Program-made: the position numbers and the translations under genes | The notes under the pieces: generated by a model | Databases searched by the model: none | Seen by the model: the letters and a program-made list of their open reading frames with translations, nothing else | Told to the model about the DNA's origin: nothing | DNA from: Microbispora amethystogenes | Lineage (GTDB): Bacteria > Actinomycetota > Actinomycetes > Streptosporangiales > Streptosporangiaceae | NCBI RefSeq assembly: GCF_016863015.1 | Contig: NZ_BOOB01000024.1 | Location: forward strand, 112,260-176,259 | DNA length: 64,000 bases | Direction of reading: 5' to 3' | Shown here: one piece after another, positions 32,659 to 41,742 of the stretch | How positions within the stretch are numbered: position 1 is the stretch's first letter | Layout: each line of letters begins with the position of its first letter

Positions 32659-34506
32659 ATGGCGGGGGACGAGGCGACCGTCACCGCGGCCGACATCGCC
32701 CGGATGGTGGGCGTCGGCCGTGCGGCGGTGAGCAACTGGCGGCGGCGGTACGCGGACTTCCCCACGCCCGTCGGCGGCACCGCGACCAGCCCCACGTTCT
32801 CCCTCGAAGCGGTGGAGGAGTGGCTGCTCGGCCAGGGCAAGGTCGCCGAGGTCCCGCTCCGGGAGCGGGCCTGGCAGCAGATCAGGAACGCCGCCGACGA
32901 CCTGCATCTGGGCGCGGTGGTCGCCGAGGCCGCCGAGCTGCTGCTGGGGCAGGGCAGACGGCGTCTCGTCGCGGCCCCGGCCTGGCGGCTCCTCCAGGAA
33001 CTCGCCGAGGAGCAGGGGAGCGCCGAGGCGGCGCGGTTCCTGCTCGACCGCTACGCCGAGGTCCACTCCCGCCGCCTGTTCGAGACCCCGCCGGAGATCG
33101 CGCGGTTCATGGCGGACCTGGCCGGTCCGGGCGTCCGGTCGGTCCTCGACCCCGCCTGCGGTCTCGGCACGCTGCTGACCACGCTCGGCCACCTCGACCA
33201 GGCCCACGGCCAGGAGGCGGACGACACCGTCGCGCGCCTCGCCCGCACGCGGCTGGCCCTCGCGGGCATCGAGGGAGCCGTACGCACCGGTGACTCGCTG
33301 CGCCGCGACTCCTGGCCCGGCCTCGCCGTGGACGCGGTGCTGTGCCACCCGCCGTTCAACGAACGCAACTGGGGGTACGACGAGCTGGTCAGCGATCCCC
33401 GCTGGGAGTACGGGCTGCCGCCGAAGGCCGAGTCGGAGCTCGCCTGGGTGCAGCACGCCCTGGCGCACCTGAAACCCGGCGGCGTCGCCGTCCTGCTGAT
33501 GCCCGCCGTGGCCGCCAACCGCCGGTCCGGCCGGCGGATCAGGAGCAGTCTCATGCGTCAGGGGGCGCTGCAGGCGGTCATCGGCCTGCCGTCCCGGATG
33601 GGCGTGGGCACGGGCCTTCCCCTGCACCTGTGGGTGCTGCGCAAGCCGTCCGGCCACGACCCCGTGCCGTCCCACGTCTTCCTGGCGGAGGCCGAGCCGG
33701 AGACGTTCGAGGAGGTCGCGCGCCGCTGGCACGAGACGCGTACGGCCCCGGATCCGGACGCACGGACGGGCCCGGCGCGTACGGTCCCCATCATCGAGTT
33801 GATGGACGAGAACGTCGACCTCACCCCCGGCCGGCACGTGAGCGCGGACGACCAGGCCCCGGCGCAGCAGTTCCCGGCGGTGCGCGAGCGGCTTCTCGAA
33901 CGCCTCGACCGGCTGTCGGCGATGATCCCCGACGTCGTCGCCGTCCCGGCGAGGACGATGCCCACGGTCGATCTCGCCGAGACGGAGCGGGCCGGGGCGA
34001 TCAAGGTGCTCAGCTCGGGGCGCTACGACATCACCGGTTCCGGCGATCTCGTCCTCACTGACCAGGACCTCTTCTCCGGCGCCGCGCCGCAGGCCCGCAC
34101 CCAGCCGGACGACCGGGTCGTCACGGAACCGGGCGACGTCGTCGTGGCCGCCCGCGCGGGGGAGCTCGCCGTACGGGTCGTCTCGGACAAGGGCATCGTG
34201 CTCGGCCCCCGGCTCACCCTCCTGCGGCCCGACCCGCAGCGCATCGACGCGTACTTCCTCGCGGGGTTCCTCAGAGCGCTCTCCACGCCGTCACCCGGTG
34301 GCACCCAGTCGAGCATCAGCCGGTTCGACCCGCGCCGCGTGCAGGTCCCGCGCATCCCCGTCGAGGAGCAGCGGCGGTACGGCGAGACGTTCCGCAGGGT
34401 CTTCGAGTTCGAAGACGAGCTTCGCGACATCGGCGCCGCCGGTCGCGCCGCCGTCGCGTCCATCGTCAAGGGTTTCGGCAAGGGCGAGCTCAGCCCGCCG
34501 GAATAG
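32659..34506 (+). CDS. Solitary N6-adenine DNA methylase with N-terminal HTH
   Basis: A 615-residue protein. Residues 7-60 form a helix-turn-helix (VTAADIARMVGVGRAAVSNWRRRYADFP...). The HsdM-like methylase follows: motif I D-P-A-C-G-L-G-T (164-171) and motif IV as C-H-P-P-F-N-E-R-N-W (229-238), where the usual first residue of N-P-P-F is His. The C-terminal 200 residues resemble a type I specificity domain (LSSGRYDITGSG..., LAGFLRALSTPSPGGTQSSISRFDPRRVQVPRIP). No restriction subunit is nearby. GGAGGAGG lies 7 nt before the ATG. It may be an epigenetic regulator or an orphan of a lost type I-like system. Confidence 0.85.
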   Translation: MAGDEATVTAADIARMVGVGRAAVSNWRRRYADFPTPVGGTATSPTFSLEAVEEWLLGQGKVAEVPLRERAWQQIRNAADDLHLGAVVAEAAELLLGQGRRRLVAAPAWRLLQELAEEQGSAEAARFLLDRYAEVHSRRLFETPPEIARFMADLAGPGVRSVLDPACGLGTLLTTLGHLDQAHGQEADDTVARLARTRLALAGIEGAVRTGDSLRRDSWPGLAVDAVLCHPPFNERNWGYDELVSDPRWEYGLPPKAESELAWVQHALAHLKPGGVAVLLMPAVAANRRSGRRIRSSLMRQGALQAVIGLPSRMGVGTGLPLHLWVLRKPSGHDPVPSHVFLAEAEPETFEEVARRWHETRTAPDPDARTGPARTVPIIELMDENVDLTPGRHVSADDQAPAQQFPAVRERLLERLDRLSAMIPDVVAVPARTMPTVDLAETERAGAIKVLSSGRYDITGSGDLVLTDQDLFSGAAPQARTQPDDRVVTEPGDVVVAARAGELAVRVVSDKGIVLGPRLTLLRPDPQRIDAYFLAGFLRALSTPSPGGTQSSISRFDPRRVQVPRIPVEEQRRYGETFRRVFEFEDELRDIGAAGRAAVASIVKGFGKGELSPPE

Positions 34507-34530
34507 GAACTCCGGGATGCCTAAAGCCGG

Positions 34531-34569
34531 CCGAGGCCGGGCGGATCCGTGGTGTCCGCCCGGCCTCGG
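34531..34569. terminator. Bidirectional terminator
   Basis: CCGAGGCCGGGCGGA and TCCGCCCGGCCTCGG (34531-34545, 34555-34569) make a perfect 15-bp stem with a 9-nt loop between the convergent methylase and vWA genes. Confidence 0.8.
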
Positions 34570-34590
34570 GATCGATCGGTTGGGTTGGGG

Positions 34591-36756
34591 TTACGGGCAG
34601 TTGCCGATGTCGCTTTCGGAGGAGGCCAGGACGACGTTCGTCTTGGCCAGGCCGAGCGCGTCGACGGTGACGTGGACGGCGTTGACGGTCAGGCCCTTGT
34701 CGGGGGTGGAGAACGACTTCTGCTCGTTGAGGACGAGCTTGACGACGCCGACGTCGATCGCGGTGTTGGGCTGGATGGTGGTGGGTTCCGCGATGACCAC
34801 CGTGCCGCCGACCTTGAGGAAGGCGATCGTGGTGGTCCCGGTGGATCCGGCGCAGGTGGTCGTGGAGCTGGAGTTGACGGTCTTGACGGTGATCACCGGG
34901 ATGCCGGTGATCCCGATGGTGGTGTCGTCGATGGAGGCGGTCGCCACGGACTTGCCGGGGAATTCGGTGGTCGCGACCTTGGCGCACAGAGCGTGCGCGC
35001 TGATCAGTCCGCTGAGGGTGGCCGTACAGGGCACCGAGGTGGCACTGGTCGAGGTCGTGGAGATGTGGCCGGTGTCGGGAACGGGTGCGATGTTGACCAG
35101 TTGGATGCCGGCCAGGGCGGCGCTCGCGGTCAGGCCGTAGGCCCGTCCGGTCAGCCGCTGCGGCGTGACGGTGACCTGTTCGTCGCTGCACGGTGAGGTG
35201 ACGGAGTTGTTGTCGGCGTTGCCGCTGTAGGTGGCGGTCCACCGGTAGGTGCCGGCCGCGCCGATGGTCACGTCGCCGGACGCGGCGGTGCCGCTGCCGG
35301 ACAGCGTGCTGCTGCGAGTGGCGATCGGCGTCGTGCAGGCGGTGTCGCCCGGGCCGTACAGCTGGAATGTAACGGTGCCGGTGGGGTGGTACCCGCCGGA
35401 GACGGTGGCGGTGTCGGACACGACGCCGCCGGCCGGCACGGACCCCGACGGGGTGGTGGCGATGCCCGGGGTGGCCTTGACGACCACGACCTGCTCGTCG
35501 CCGCACGGGGAGGTGACCGGGTTGTTGGCGGCGTCGCCGCTGTAGGAGGCCACCCAGCGGTAGGTGCCCACGCCGCCCGCGGCGATGTTCCCGGACGCGG
35601 CGGTGCCGCTGCCCGACACCGTCCCGGTACGCGTCGCGATGGGCGTCGTGCAGGTGGTGTCGCCCGGGCCGTACAGCTGGAACGTGACGGTGCCCGTGGG
35701 GTGGTAGCCGCCGGACAGGGTCGCCGTGTCGGAGACGTTCCCGCCCGCGGGCACCTGGCCCGACGGCGTCGTGGCGATCGACGGGGTCGCCTTCGGCACC
35801 TGCTCGGTGATCGTTTCGGTGAAGCCGGGGGACAGGACGCCGTTGAGCAGGAAGTCCACCTTGCAGGTGATGGTGCTTCCCGGCACGGCTCCGGCGCCGA
35901 CGGAGACGGTCTCGGTGAAGGTGGCGTCATCGCCGCTGGTCACCGTCCGGCTGCCCGGGGTCAGGGACACCGACAGGTTCGGATCGCAGTCGCGCAGCTG
36001 GTGGGTGACCGTGACCGGCAGGTTGTGCAGGGCCGTCAGGATGGTGTCGCTGACCTCGGAGGCGTTGAGGCCGGAGAACAGCTGACCGCCCGTGGCGTTG
36101 GTGATCGCGGTCGCCTGCCCGGTCGAGTTCAGCCCGGACAGGTCGAACGCGAGCACGGTGATGTCGGCCGCCTGCAGGGCGCTGATCGCGTCGGCCAGTG
36201 TGTGGCCGTTGCTGGGGTCATGGCTGGGGGCGTCCCCGATCAGCAACACGATCCGCGTGCTGTTCGGCCGGAAGGCGACCGCACCGGACGCGACCTGGAA
36301 CAGCCCGTTGATGCCGTCCTCGGGGTAGTCGCCGCCGCCCGACGCGGCCAGCGAGTTGATGCCGTTGGTGACGTCGCTCTGGTTGGCGGTGAGGTTCTGC
36401 GCGACCCGGAACGGCGTCGCGTCTCCCGCGTCCTTGTACTCGGCGACCGCGAACTGCGCGTCCGGCTGCGCCGAAGCGACGTTGGACAAGATGGTGTTCG
36501 CGTTGGTCCGCACGTTCGAGATGACCCCGCCCATGCTCCCAGTCGTGTCGATCAGGAACGTGATATCCGGCTTGGGCGGGATCGCCGGAGTGGACACGGT
36601 CTTGGCGATCGTCGTCGACCCGCCCGGACCCAGTTTCAGCGTCACGTCCGCCGGGGTGACCCCGGGCGCGGCGGACGCCGTCCCTACCCCGGCCACCAGC
36701 ATCGCACCGGTCACGACCGCGCACACGGCGGCCCGGACTCCTCGCGTCATTCTCAC
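34591..36756 (-). CDS. Secreted vWA-domain protein with duplicated Ig-like repeats
   Basis: A 721-residue exported protein. It has a signal peptide (1-29, ...VAGVGTASA) and a von Willebrand A domain with the MIDAS D-T-T-G-S-M (about 70-75) and L-L-I-G-D-A-P-S-H. Two near-identical repeats of about 103 residues follow (ATPSIATTPSG... and ATPGIATTPSG..., each with GGYHPTGTVTFQLYGPGDT and an Y-S-G-D/N-A segment). A C-terminal region starting GRAYGLTASAAL resembles 'choice-of-anchor P' domains. There is no sortase LPxTG or TM anchor. It is likely an extracellular adhesion or matrix protein. The repeats are encoded at about 35480-35795 and 35165-35478. Confidence 0.85.
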   Translation of the reverse strand: MRMTRGVRAAVCAVVTGAMLVAGVGTASAAPGVTPADVTLKLGPGGSTTIAKTVSTPAIPPKPDITFLIDTTGSMGGVISNVRTNANTILSNVASAQPDAQFAVAEYKDAGDATPFRVAQNLTANQSDVTNGINSLAASGGGDYPEDGINGLFQVASGAVAFRPNSTRIVLLIGDAPSHDPSNGHTLADAISALQAADITVLAFDLSGLNSTGQATAITNATGGQLFSGLNASEVSDTILTALHNLPVTVTHQLRDCDPNLSVSLTPGSRTVTSGDDATFTETVSVGAGAVPGSTITCKVDFLLNGVLSPGFTETITEQVPKATPSIATTPSGQVPAGGNVSDTATLSGGYHPTGTVTFQLYGPGDTTCTTPIATRTGTVSGSGTAASGNIAAGGVGTYRWVASYSGDAANNPVTSPCGDEQVVVVKATPGIATTPSGSVPAGGVVSDTATVSGGYHPTGTVTFQLYGPGDTACTTPIATRSSTLSGSGTAASGDVTIGAAGTYRWTATYSGNADNNSVTSPCSDEQVTVTPQRLTGRAYGLTASAALAGIQLVNIAPVPDTGHISTTSTSATSVPCTATLSGLISAHALCAKVATTEFPGKSVATASIDDTTIGITGIPVITVKTVNSSSTTTCAGSTGTTTIAFLKVGGTVVIAEPTTIQPNTAIDVGVVKLVLNEQKSFSTPDKGLTVNAVHVTVDALGLAKTNVVLASSESDIGNCP

Positions 36757-37134
36757 GGTGTCATTCCTTCTGATGCGGCGTTATGCCACAACGAATTCGG
36801 GATCACTGGCCGTGCAAATCTCTGTGATTGCGCCGCCCGGAACGTCCTCTCCTCGTGTGTCGGCGCGAGCGGATACCAATTCGCACCAGCCGCTGATCAA
36901 TGAGGGGGTGTGGCCACGGTCATATGGTGACCGGTCGGCTAATAGCTGTAAATAGGCCACTCACGGAAAGTTCCCGACTGGCCACAGTAGGCCACTCCAC
37001 ACCGGCAAGAGGGTCTACAGATGATGATCCTCGCTGTGATCTTCTTCGGGTATGCCCGGTGAAATAGTGGTCGCGGTTTGCCGCTCAAAAAAGAACGGCC
37101 GTTTCCCGGCCGCTGGATCGTCTGAATTGCGGTT
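36757..37134. other. Gene-free, comparatively AT-rich stretch
   Basis: No coding sequence is supported. It holds the vWA gene promoter region, including several TGGCCAC/GTGGCC-type half-sites around 36908 and 36955-36995 (GGCCACT repeated three times), and the orphan terminator listed at 37086-37113. Confidence 0.5.
37086..37113 (-). terminator. Orphan intrinsic terminator
   Basis: On the minus strand a hairpin (CGGCCG/CGGCCG arms, 37096-37112) is followed by TTCTTTTTT, a classical intrinsic terminator and unusual in this GC-rich genome. No gene ends into it now; the IS remnant to its right reads the other way. Confidence 0.6.
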
Positions 37135-37494
37135 ATGTCGTTATTGTCGGTCCCGTCCCAGGAGCTGGGCTTCGGTTCGGGGATGACCTGCCGGCGCAGG
37201 TTGCGGGATTGGCATCAGGCCGGAGTGTGGCAGAAGCCGCACGAACTGCTGCTGGCCGAGTTATACGCCGCGGGCAAGCTGGACTGGTCCGAGGCGGTGA
37301 TCGACAGCTCCCTCGTGCGGGCGCTGAAGAGCGGCCCAAGACGGGTCCCAGGCCGGTCGGCCGCGCGAAGGCGCGCCCCAAAGCACCACGTCATCGCCGA
37401 CGGGAACGGCGTCTCTCTCGCGCTCAGCCTGACCGGTGGCAACCGTAACGACGTCGCCCAGTTCATGCCGTTGCTGCGGGCCGTTCCCCTCTGA
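37135..37494 (+). pseudogene. IS5-family transposase remnant
   Basis: The frame reads G-F-G-S-G-M-T-C-R-R-R-L-R-D-W-H-Q-A-G-V-W, L-L-A-E-L-Y-A-A-G-K-L-D-W-S-E-A-V-I-D-S-S, and K-H-H-V-I-A-D-G-N-G-V-S-L-A-L-S-L-T-G-G-N-R-N-D-V, the N-terminal half of an IS5-type DDE transposase with the first catalytic Asp. The usual G-P-K-T-G-P-R-P-V linker appears only in another frame, so two compensating frameshifts lie around 37330-37380. The 5' start and the C-terminal catalytic half are missing. Confidence 0.75.
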
Positions 37495-37653
37495 ACCGGT
37501 AGCGGCTCGGCTCGGCAGCGGTCATAGTGCGAGTGACAGCCGATGTGCCGTGGTGCGTCTGCCGGAACGCGCGGCGATCGCCTGACCAGCAAGGTTGGTG
37601 GGTGGGGCACGACACTGCTCGCTCGGCACACGACTCGGGAAAGGAGTGCGGCC

Positions 37654-37857
37654 ATGTCAGACTTTCCCGAGGTGATCACCACGAAGGGCAGCGACCGTTA
37701 CCACGCCAGCGAGGAGTGCCCGTTGTGGCTGGCGGGCCGGCTCGGCAGCGAGAGCCAGGGCAACCGCTTGCACAACGTCCTTCGGATGCCCGCAGCGGAA
37801 GCACGAACCCGTGGTTGGACGCCGTGCCCCGGCTGCATCGGCACCGGACACATGTGA
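37654..37857 (+). CDS. Small zinc-ribbon-like protein
   Basis: A 67-residue protein: D-R-Y-H-A-S-E-E-C-P-L-W ... A-A-E-A-R-T-R-G-W-T-P-C-P-G-C-I-G. The His-x4-Cys ... Cys-x2-Cys spacing is that of the short Ada-like/'YHxxxxCxxL...PCxxC' metal-binding modules frequent as isolated genes or fused to nucleases in actinomycetes. The start is supported by AAAGGAG 9 nt upstream. Single gene between an IS remnant and a GNAT gene; function unknown. Confidence 0.7.
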   Translation: MSDFPEVITTKGSDRYHASEECPLWLAGRLGSESQGNRLHNVLRMPAAEARTRGWTPCPGCIGTGHM

Positions 37858-38083
37858 TCCCGGTCGGCCCGGCTTTCTCGGCGAGAAGGACATCACCCCC
37901 GCCGAACTGGCCGCGCCGTCGGCTGTCCCCGACCGCCCCGCCTACCAGCAGATCTTGCCACTGCGGCGTCCTCGTCGAGACCGAGTCGGGATTGTTCTCA
38001 CAGCCGCGCTCATAGCTCGGCCGATGAGCCACGCGTTCACACCCGCGTTGAACGTCGTCTTACAGGGTTGTTAGCTTGCCCGC

Positions 38084-38614
38084 ATGTCAGATCTAGGGCA
38101 TGTGGCTTGGCCGCCTGAGCTGATTCGGACCGAGCGGCTCGTGCTCCGTGAGCCCGAGGCGCGGGACCGTACGACGTTCATCGAGCTGCTCGCCTCGCCA
38201 GAGGTGCACACCTACCTCGGCGGTCCCCGCCCGCGTGACGAGCTTGAGTGTGAGACGCACGAGGTGCCCGAGCGATGGCCCGGAAGTTTCGTCGTCGAAC
38301 TCGGCGGGGCGATGATCGGCCAGACCCTGCTCAGGAGAGCAGTCGGGCACCGTCGCCCGGCTGCCGTTGGGAAGGCCGATCTTGGTTACCTGTTCCTGCC
38401 GAAGGCCTGGGGGCGCGGGTACGCCGCCGAGGCGTGCGCGGCGGCTCTCGACTGGTTCGACGGAGTCCTTCCCGGCGAGCCGGTGGTGCTCACCACCCGG
38501 ACCGCCAACATCGCCTCGATGCGCCTCGCGGCAAAGCTGGGGTTCACCGAGGTCGAGCGGTTCCTGGCCTGGGACGCCGAGCAGTGGCTCGGCCTGCGGC
38601 CTCCGGCCATGTGA
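38084..38614 (+). CDS. GNAT-family N-acetyltransferase
   Basis: A 176-residue GNAT of the RimJ/RimL type: I-R-T-E-R-L-V-L-R-E-P (14-24), L-G-Y-L-F-L-P-K-A-W-G-R-G-Y-A-A-E-A (about 98-115) with the acetyl-CoA binding Q/R-x-x-G-x-A-like loop W-G-R-G-Y-A, and N-I-A-S-M-R-L-A-A-K-L-G-F. It acetylates an amine (protein N-terminus, antibiotic or metabolite); the acceptor cannot be inferred. The ribosome site is weak. It is convergent with the PD-(D/E)XK-like gene. Confidence 0.88.
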   Translation: MSDLGHVAWPPELIRTERLVLREPEARDRTTFIELLASPEVHTYLGGPRPRDELECETHEVPERWPGSFVVELGGAMIGQTLLRRAVGHRRPAAVGKADLGYLFLPKAWGRGYAAEACAAALDWFDGVLPGEPVVLTTRTANIASMRLAAKLGFTEVERFLAWDAEQWLGLRPPAM

Positions 38615-38669
38615 TGGGTTACGCGTTTGGCTCCGACGCTCCCAGGATGCTGCCTCGGAGCCTGGAGAC

Positions 38670-39554
38670 TTATCCGGCTGGCTGTTCGGGCTCGTCGGTG
38701 AACAGGTCGGCGGCGCAGGTGGCGGTGGCAGCGCGTCGTGTCCATTCGTCGAGCCTGGCCAGGTCCGTGCAGTTGGTGATCCGGGTGCGATCGGCGTCGG
38801 AGACGGGAATGCCACGCACCTGCAGGAAGGTCAGCACCGCCCTCGCCTCGCCCCTCGCGCAGCCGGCCTCCAGGCCTTTGCCGTAGTGCTTGCGAGCGAA
38901 GGGGCTGTAGACCGGCCAGGCGGTTGATTCCATGAGCTTCTCCATCATGTGTCGGGCAGTCAGTGAGTCCATGCGGTATGCGTACTCATAATATTGCGGA
39001 GCGTGTTCGTCGGGGAGGTGTTGCAGCGCGGCCATGAACGCCTCCACCACCGGAACGTGGTCTCCGTGGGTCATCACCGACAGCGCGGCCATCTCCGGAT
39101 GCGTCGCCGCCTCGGCCGGATCGGTCACAGGGGGGATCTGTTCGGGGCCGATCACCTGGCAGGTGAGGGTGGTGCCGGGCAGCTTGGTGGTGATCGGCTC
39201 GGCCGCCCAGGCGGCGGTGTCGGCGTTGGGACAGATCATCAGCATCGTGACCTCGCAGTCAAGCTGTAGCCACAGCGCTGCGACGTACCGCGGCAGCTGC
39301 CGCCGCTTTTCCTCCTCCTTCGTGCGCTGGATCTCCACGATGATTGCGTGGGCGGGGGAGCGCAGGGGCCCGATGATGATCACCGTGTCGGGACGCAGAT
39401 CCAGGGACGGGCGGTCGTTGAGCTCGTTGCCCACCAGTTGGACTGGCAGCCCGTCGGGCATGTCCACGCCCAAATGATCGCGCAGCATCTCCACCGCGAG
39501 TCGCGGCCGGTTCTGGAACATCAAGTTCAGTGTGTCGTGCAGGGGGGATGGCAT
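38670..39554 (-). CDS. PD-(D/E)XK-like nuclease-fold protein of actinomycete family
   Basis: A 294-residue protein opening MPSPLHDTLNLMFQNRPRLAVEMLRD. A nuclease-like core follows: L-D-L-R-P-D-T-V-I-I-I-G ... A-I-I-V-E-I-Q-R-T-K-E-E-E-K (about 70-105), fitting the D...E-x-Q/K pattern of Rpn/YhgA-like PD-(D/E)XK proteins. A C-terminal helical region includes K-H-Y-G-K-G-L-E-A-G-C-A-R-G-E-A-R-A-V-L. Families of this type are abundant in Streptosporangiales, often in many copies, with unproven function. No ribosome site is visible; a TAGCGT -10-like box a few bases upstream suggests a leaderless transcript. Confidence 0.75.
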   Translation of the reverse strand: MPSPLHDTLNLMFQNRPRLAVEMLRDHLGVDMPDGLPVQLVGNELNDRPSLDLRPDTVIIIGPLRSPAHAIIVEIQRTKEEEKRRQLPRYVAALWLQLDCEVTMLMICPNADTAAWAAEPITTKLPGTTLTCQVIGPEQIPPVTDPAEAATHPEMAALSVMTHGDHVPVVEAFMAALQHLPDEHAPQYYEYAYRMDSLTARHMMEKLMESTAWPVYSPFARKHYGKGLEAGCARGEARAVLTFLQVRGIPVSDADRTRITNCTDLARLDEWTRRAATATCAADLFTDEPEQPAG

Positions 39555-39631
39555 GACACGTAACGCTACAACGCAATCACTCAAAGTGACGATACGATTC
39601 CCTAAGATCGCACCTGGTCGATCTCGCAAGG

Positions 39632-40261
39632 TCAACCACCGAGGGGCGGGGCCGTGACGAGCGTCCATTCGTACATGCCCTCGTCCCGATTGAGGTCGAT
39701 CAGTGAGACGCGCGTAAGGGTGATGGGCACGATCTCGGCATGCCGGCTCAGGGCCTCCCGGATTGGAGCCAGGGGAGTGCCGGAACTATTGGCGTAGGCG
39801 AGGCCGACGTGCGGGTGGAAGCCGTCTCCGGTCCCGGGCACGTGGTCGTTACCCCGGACTCTCGCGATGCTCTCGCGGATGCCCCGGCGAACGGCGGCTA
39901 CGGGCTCGGCCGGCCGAACCGGCAGATACACGCCTTCGGTGCCGACGACCGCTGGGCCCAACTCGACCGAGATGGGAGGGAGAGAGGCGACACGCTCGGC
40001 TACCGCCGTACTGATCGCGGTAAGGTCCTCGTCGCTCACCTCATCGGTGAATCCCACGTCTTGCAGGGTCATGTGCAACCACTGGAAGGGAATGGGATCG
40101 TAAACGCCCGCCTCGTCGAGATAGGGGCGTAGCCGGGCAGCGAACTCCCTCAGGCCAGGGTGATCGCCGACGAGGAAGTGCCAGGTGTAGGATGAGCGGC
40201 CCTGCCGCCAGCCCGGGCGCCACCACCAGTGACTGCGCGTCCGCTCGTCGGAGTCCGTCAC
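39632..40261 (-). CDS. 2'-5' RNA ligase-superfamily protein
   Basis: A 209-residue LigT/2H phosphoesterase-like protein. The first H-x-T is W-L-H-M-T-L-Q (about 61-67). The second site reads H-P-H-V-G-L-A-Y, giving H-x-G instead of H-x-T/S, so catalysis may differ from the canonical enzyme. 2H proteins act on 2'-5' or cyclic phosphodiester bonds of RNA or nucleotides. The GTG start has GAGG 8 nt upstream. It lies 73 nt after the XRE/TPR regulator, same strand, and probably belongs to its operon. Confidence 0.82.
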   Translation of the reverse strand: MTDSDERTRSHWWWRPGWRQGRSSYTWHFLVGDHPGLREFAARLRPYLDEAGVYDPIPFQWLHMTLQDVGFTDEVSDEDLTAISTAVAERVASLPPISVELGPAVVGTEGVYLPVRPAEPVAAVRRGIRESIARVRGNDHVPGTGDGFHPHVGLAYANSSGTPLAPIREALSRHAEIVPITLTRVSLIDLNRDEGMYEWTLVTAPPLGG

Positions 40262-40334
40262 GAAATCATCCTCGCAGGGGCGGTCGGCTACGGGAACGGA
40301 ACGCCTTGGCCCTTCTCGGCGTGATTCCGGCTCT

Positions 40335-41567
40335 TCATCGGCACTGTTCGATCACTTCTCGCACGTGGGGCACGTCTCGGTACGGCGCAAGCCGGTCGAG
40401 GACGACGCGATGACGACGCACGGTTCGGTCGCTGGCGAGGTCCTTCGACAGGTCGAACATCCGCAATGCCGTACGTGCGGCCTCCTCCGGTTCGTTGGCG
40501 TCGGCGAGGGCGACGGCGAGCCAGGAGAGGTACAGAGCGAGCTCGCGGGCGTGGGTGGCGTCGTAATGGTGTAGTACGTCGGTAAGCAGCGGCACCGCGC
40601 GAAGTGGTCGCCGTAGTTCCGTGTAGGCGCGCGCCTCCATGATCTGCAGTTCGTGCGCGTTCACCCAGTACAGGTAGGCGGGCTCATCCTCGTCACTGTG
40701 ATCTGCCAGGGCCGCGCCGGCCTGGCCCAGCGCTCGCATGGCCGCGTCGGCTTCCCCGACCTGGACATGTGCCCAGGCAACTCGATCCCAGGCGAGGGCG
40801 CGCGCCCGTGCCGGCGCATGCGGTCCGGCCGCATCAACCGCCGCGTGGGCGAGTGTCACCCCCTCATTAGGATCGCCGACGTTCGTGATCTGGTAGGCGA
40901 GGGAACCGAGGAGATTCGATTGCAGGGTGCCGTCACCGGCCCCCTGAGCGGCCCATATGCCGAGGCGATAGGTTTTCGCCGCCTGCTCGTGGTGCCCCGC
41001 ATCGCTGGCGACCCACCCGGTGATCTGGGCGAACTCACCTATCCTGCAGAGCAGTGCGCGTCCCGTGTTCTCGGAATAGGTGGCTTCGCGGTAGAGCCGT
41101 GTTGCGGCGTCGAGTTCGCGGAACGCGGGCTGCAGAAGGTCGCCGCCTGCCAGCATGTCGTCAGCCAGCCGCAGACGATGAACCGCCGCGGACAGGTCGG
41201 CGATCGTGCTCATTCCGATGCGCCGTCCGGTCCGAGGCAGGCGCGATGTGAGGGTGTCACTGTCAGGCAGTCTGGCGAGTACATCGTCAAGAGCCGGGCG
41301 GGACGGCGTCTGTGGCATGTCGAACAACTCGGCTTCGCTGATGTCGAATACGCGGGTGTACAGCAGCCGGTACGGATCGCGCGGTTGGTTGTGGCCGGCC
41401 TCGTATGCCTTGATCCGGCGGATGATCGTCTCCCGGACAGGCAGGCACTTGCGTGTCTCGTCGTCGGCGGCCTCGACGAGACGGCGGGCCATCTCCTTCT
41501 GACTCCAGAGTCGCCTGCGCCGCTCGGCGCGTAGCCGTACGGCCCACGGGAGGAGTTCGGCGTCCAT
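40335..41567 (-). CDS. XRE-family regulator with TPR-like C-terminus
   Basis: A 410-residue protein: an N-terminal helix-turn-helix (AVRLRAERRRRLWSQKEMARRLVEAAD...IIRRIKAYEAGHNQPRDPYRLLY, 9-75), then helical repeats typical of actinomycete XRE-TPR proteins (LLCRIGEFAQITGWVASDAGHHEQAAKTYRLGIWAAQGAGD, and further A-x-x-A-W pairs). These often respond to peptides or small signals. Start at ATG 41567 with AGAAGG 8 nt upstream; GTG 41576 is possible. It is divergent from the 72-residue gene at 41743 and followed by the RNA-ligase-like gene, a grouping I recall seeing in Streptomyces. Confidence 0.85.
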   Translation of the reverse strand: MDAELLPWAVRLRAERRRRLWSQKEMARRLVEAADDETRKCLPVRETIIRRIKAYEAGHNQPRDPYRLLYTRVFDISEAELFDMPQTPSRPALDDVLARLPDSDTLTSRLPRTGRRIGMSTIADLSAAVHRLRLADDMLAGGDLLQPAFRELDAATRLYREATYSENTGRALLCRIGEFAQITGWVASDAGHHEQAAKTYRLGIWAAQGAGDGTLQSNLLGSLAYQITNVGDPNEGVTLAHAAVDAAGPHAPARARALAWDRVAWAHVQVGEADAAMRALGQAGAALADHSDEDEPAYLYWVNAHELQIMEARAYTELRRPLRAVPLLTDVLHHYDATHARELALYLSWLAVALADANEPEEAARTALRMFDLSKDLASDRTVRRHRVVLDRLAPYRDVPHVREVIEQCR

Positions 41568-41742
41568 CGCGTGCACCTTCTCGTCAGAGCGGGGCTTTCT
41601 GACCGCCCCAAGTGTCCCTCATCAACATCTGTGATGAGAGTGTTACGCACTGTTGTATCTGGAGGTGAAGACGCACACAAGCGGGGTCCGCAGGTGCAGG
41701 AACACCGTACGGACCCCTTGATCAGGATGGTGGTCCTGACCC

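Noticed and set aside
37811..38074. 87-codon + strand frame between the zinc-ribbon gene and the GNAT gene
   Set aside because: It overlaps the zinc-ribbon gene in another frame, lacks a ribosome site and has no recognisable features.
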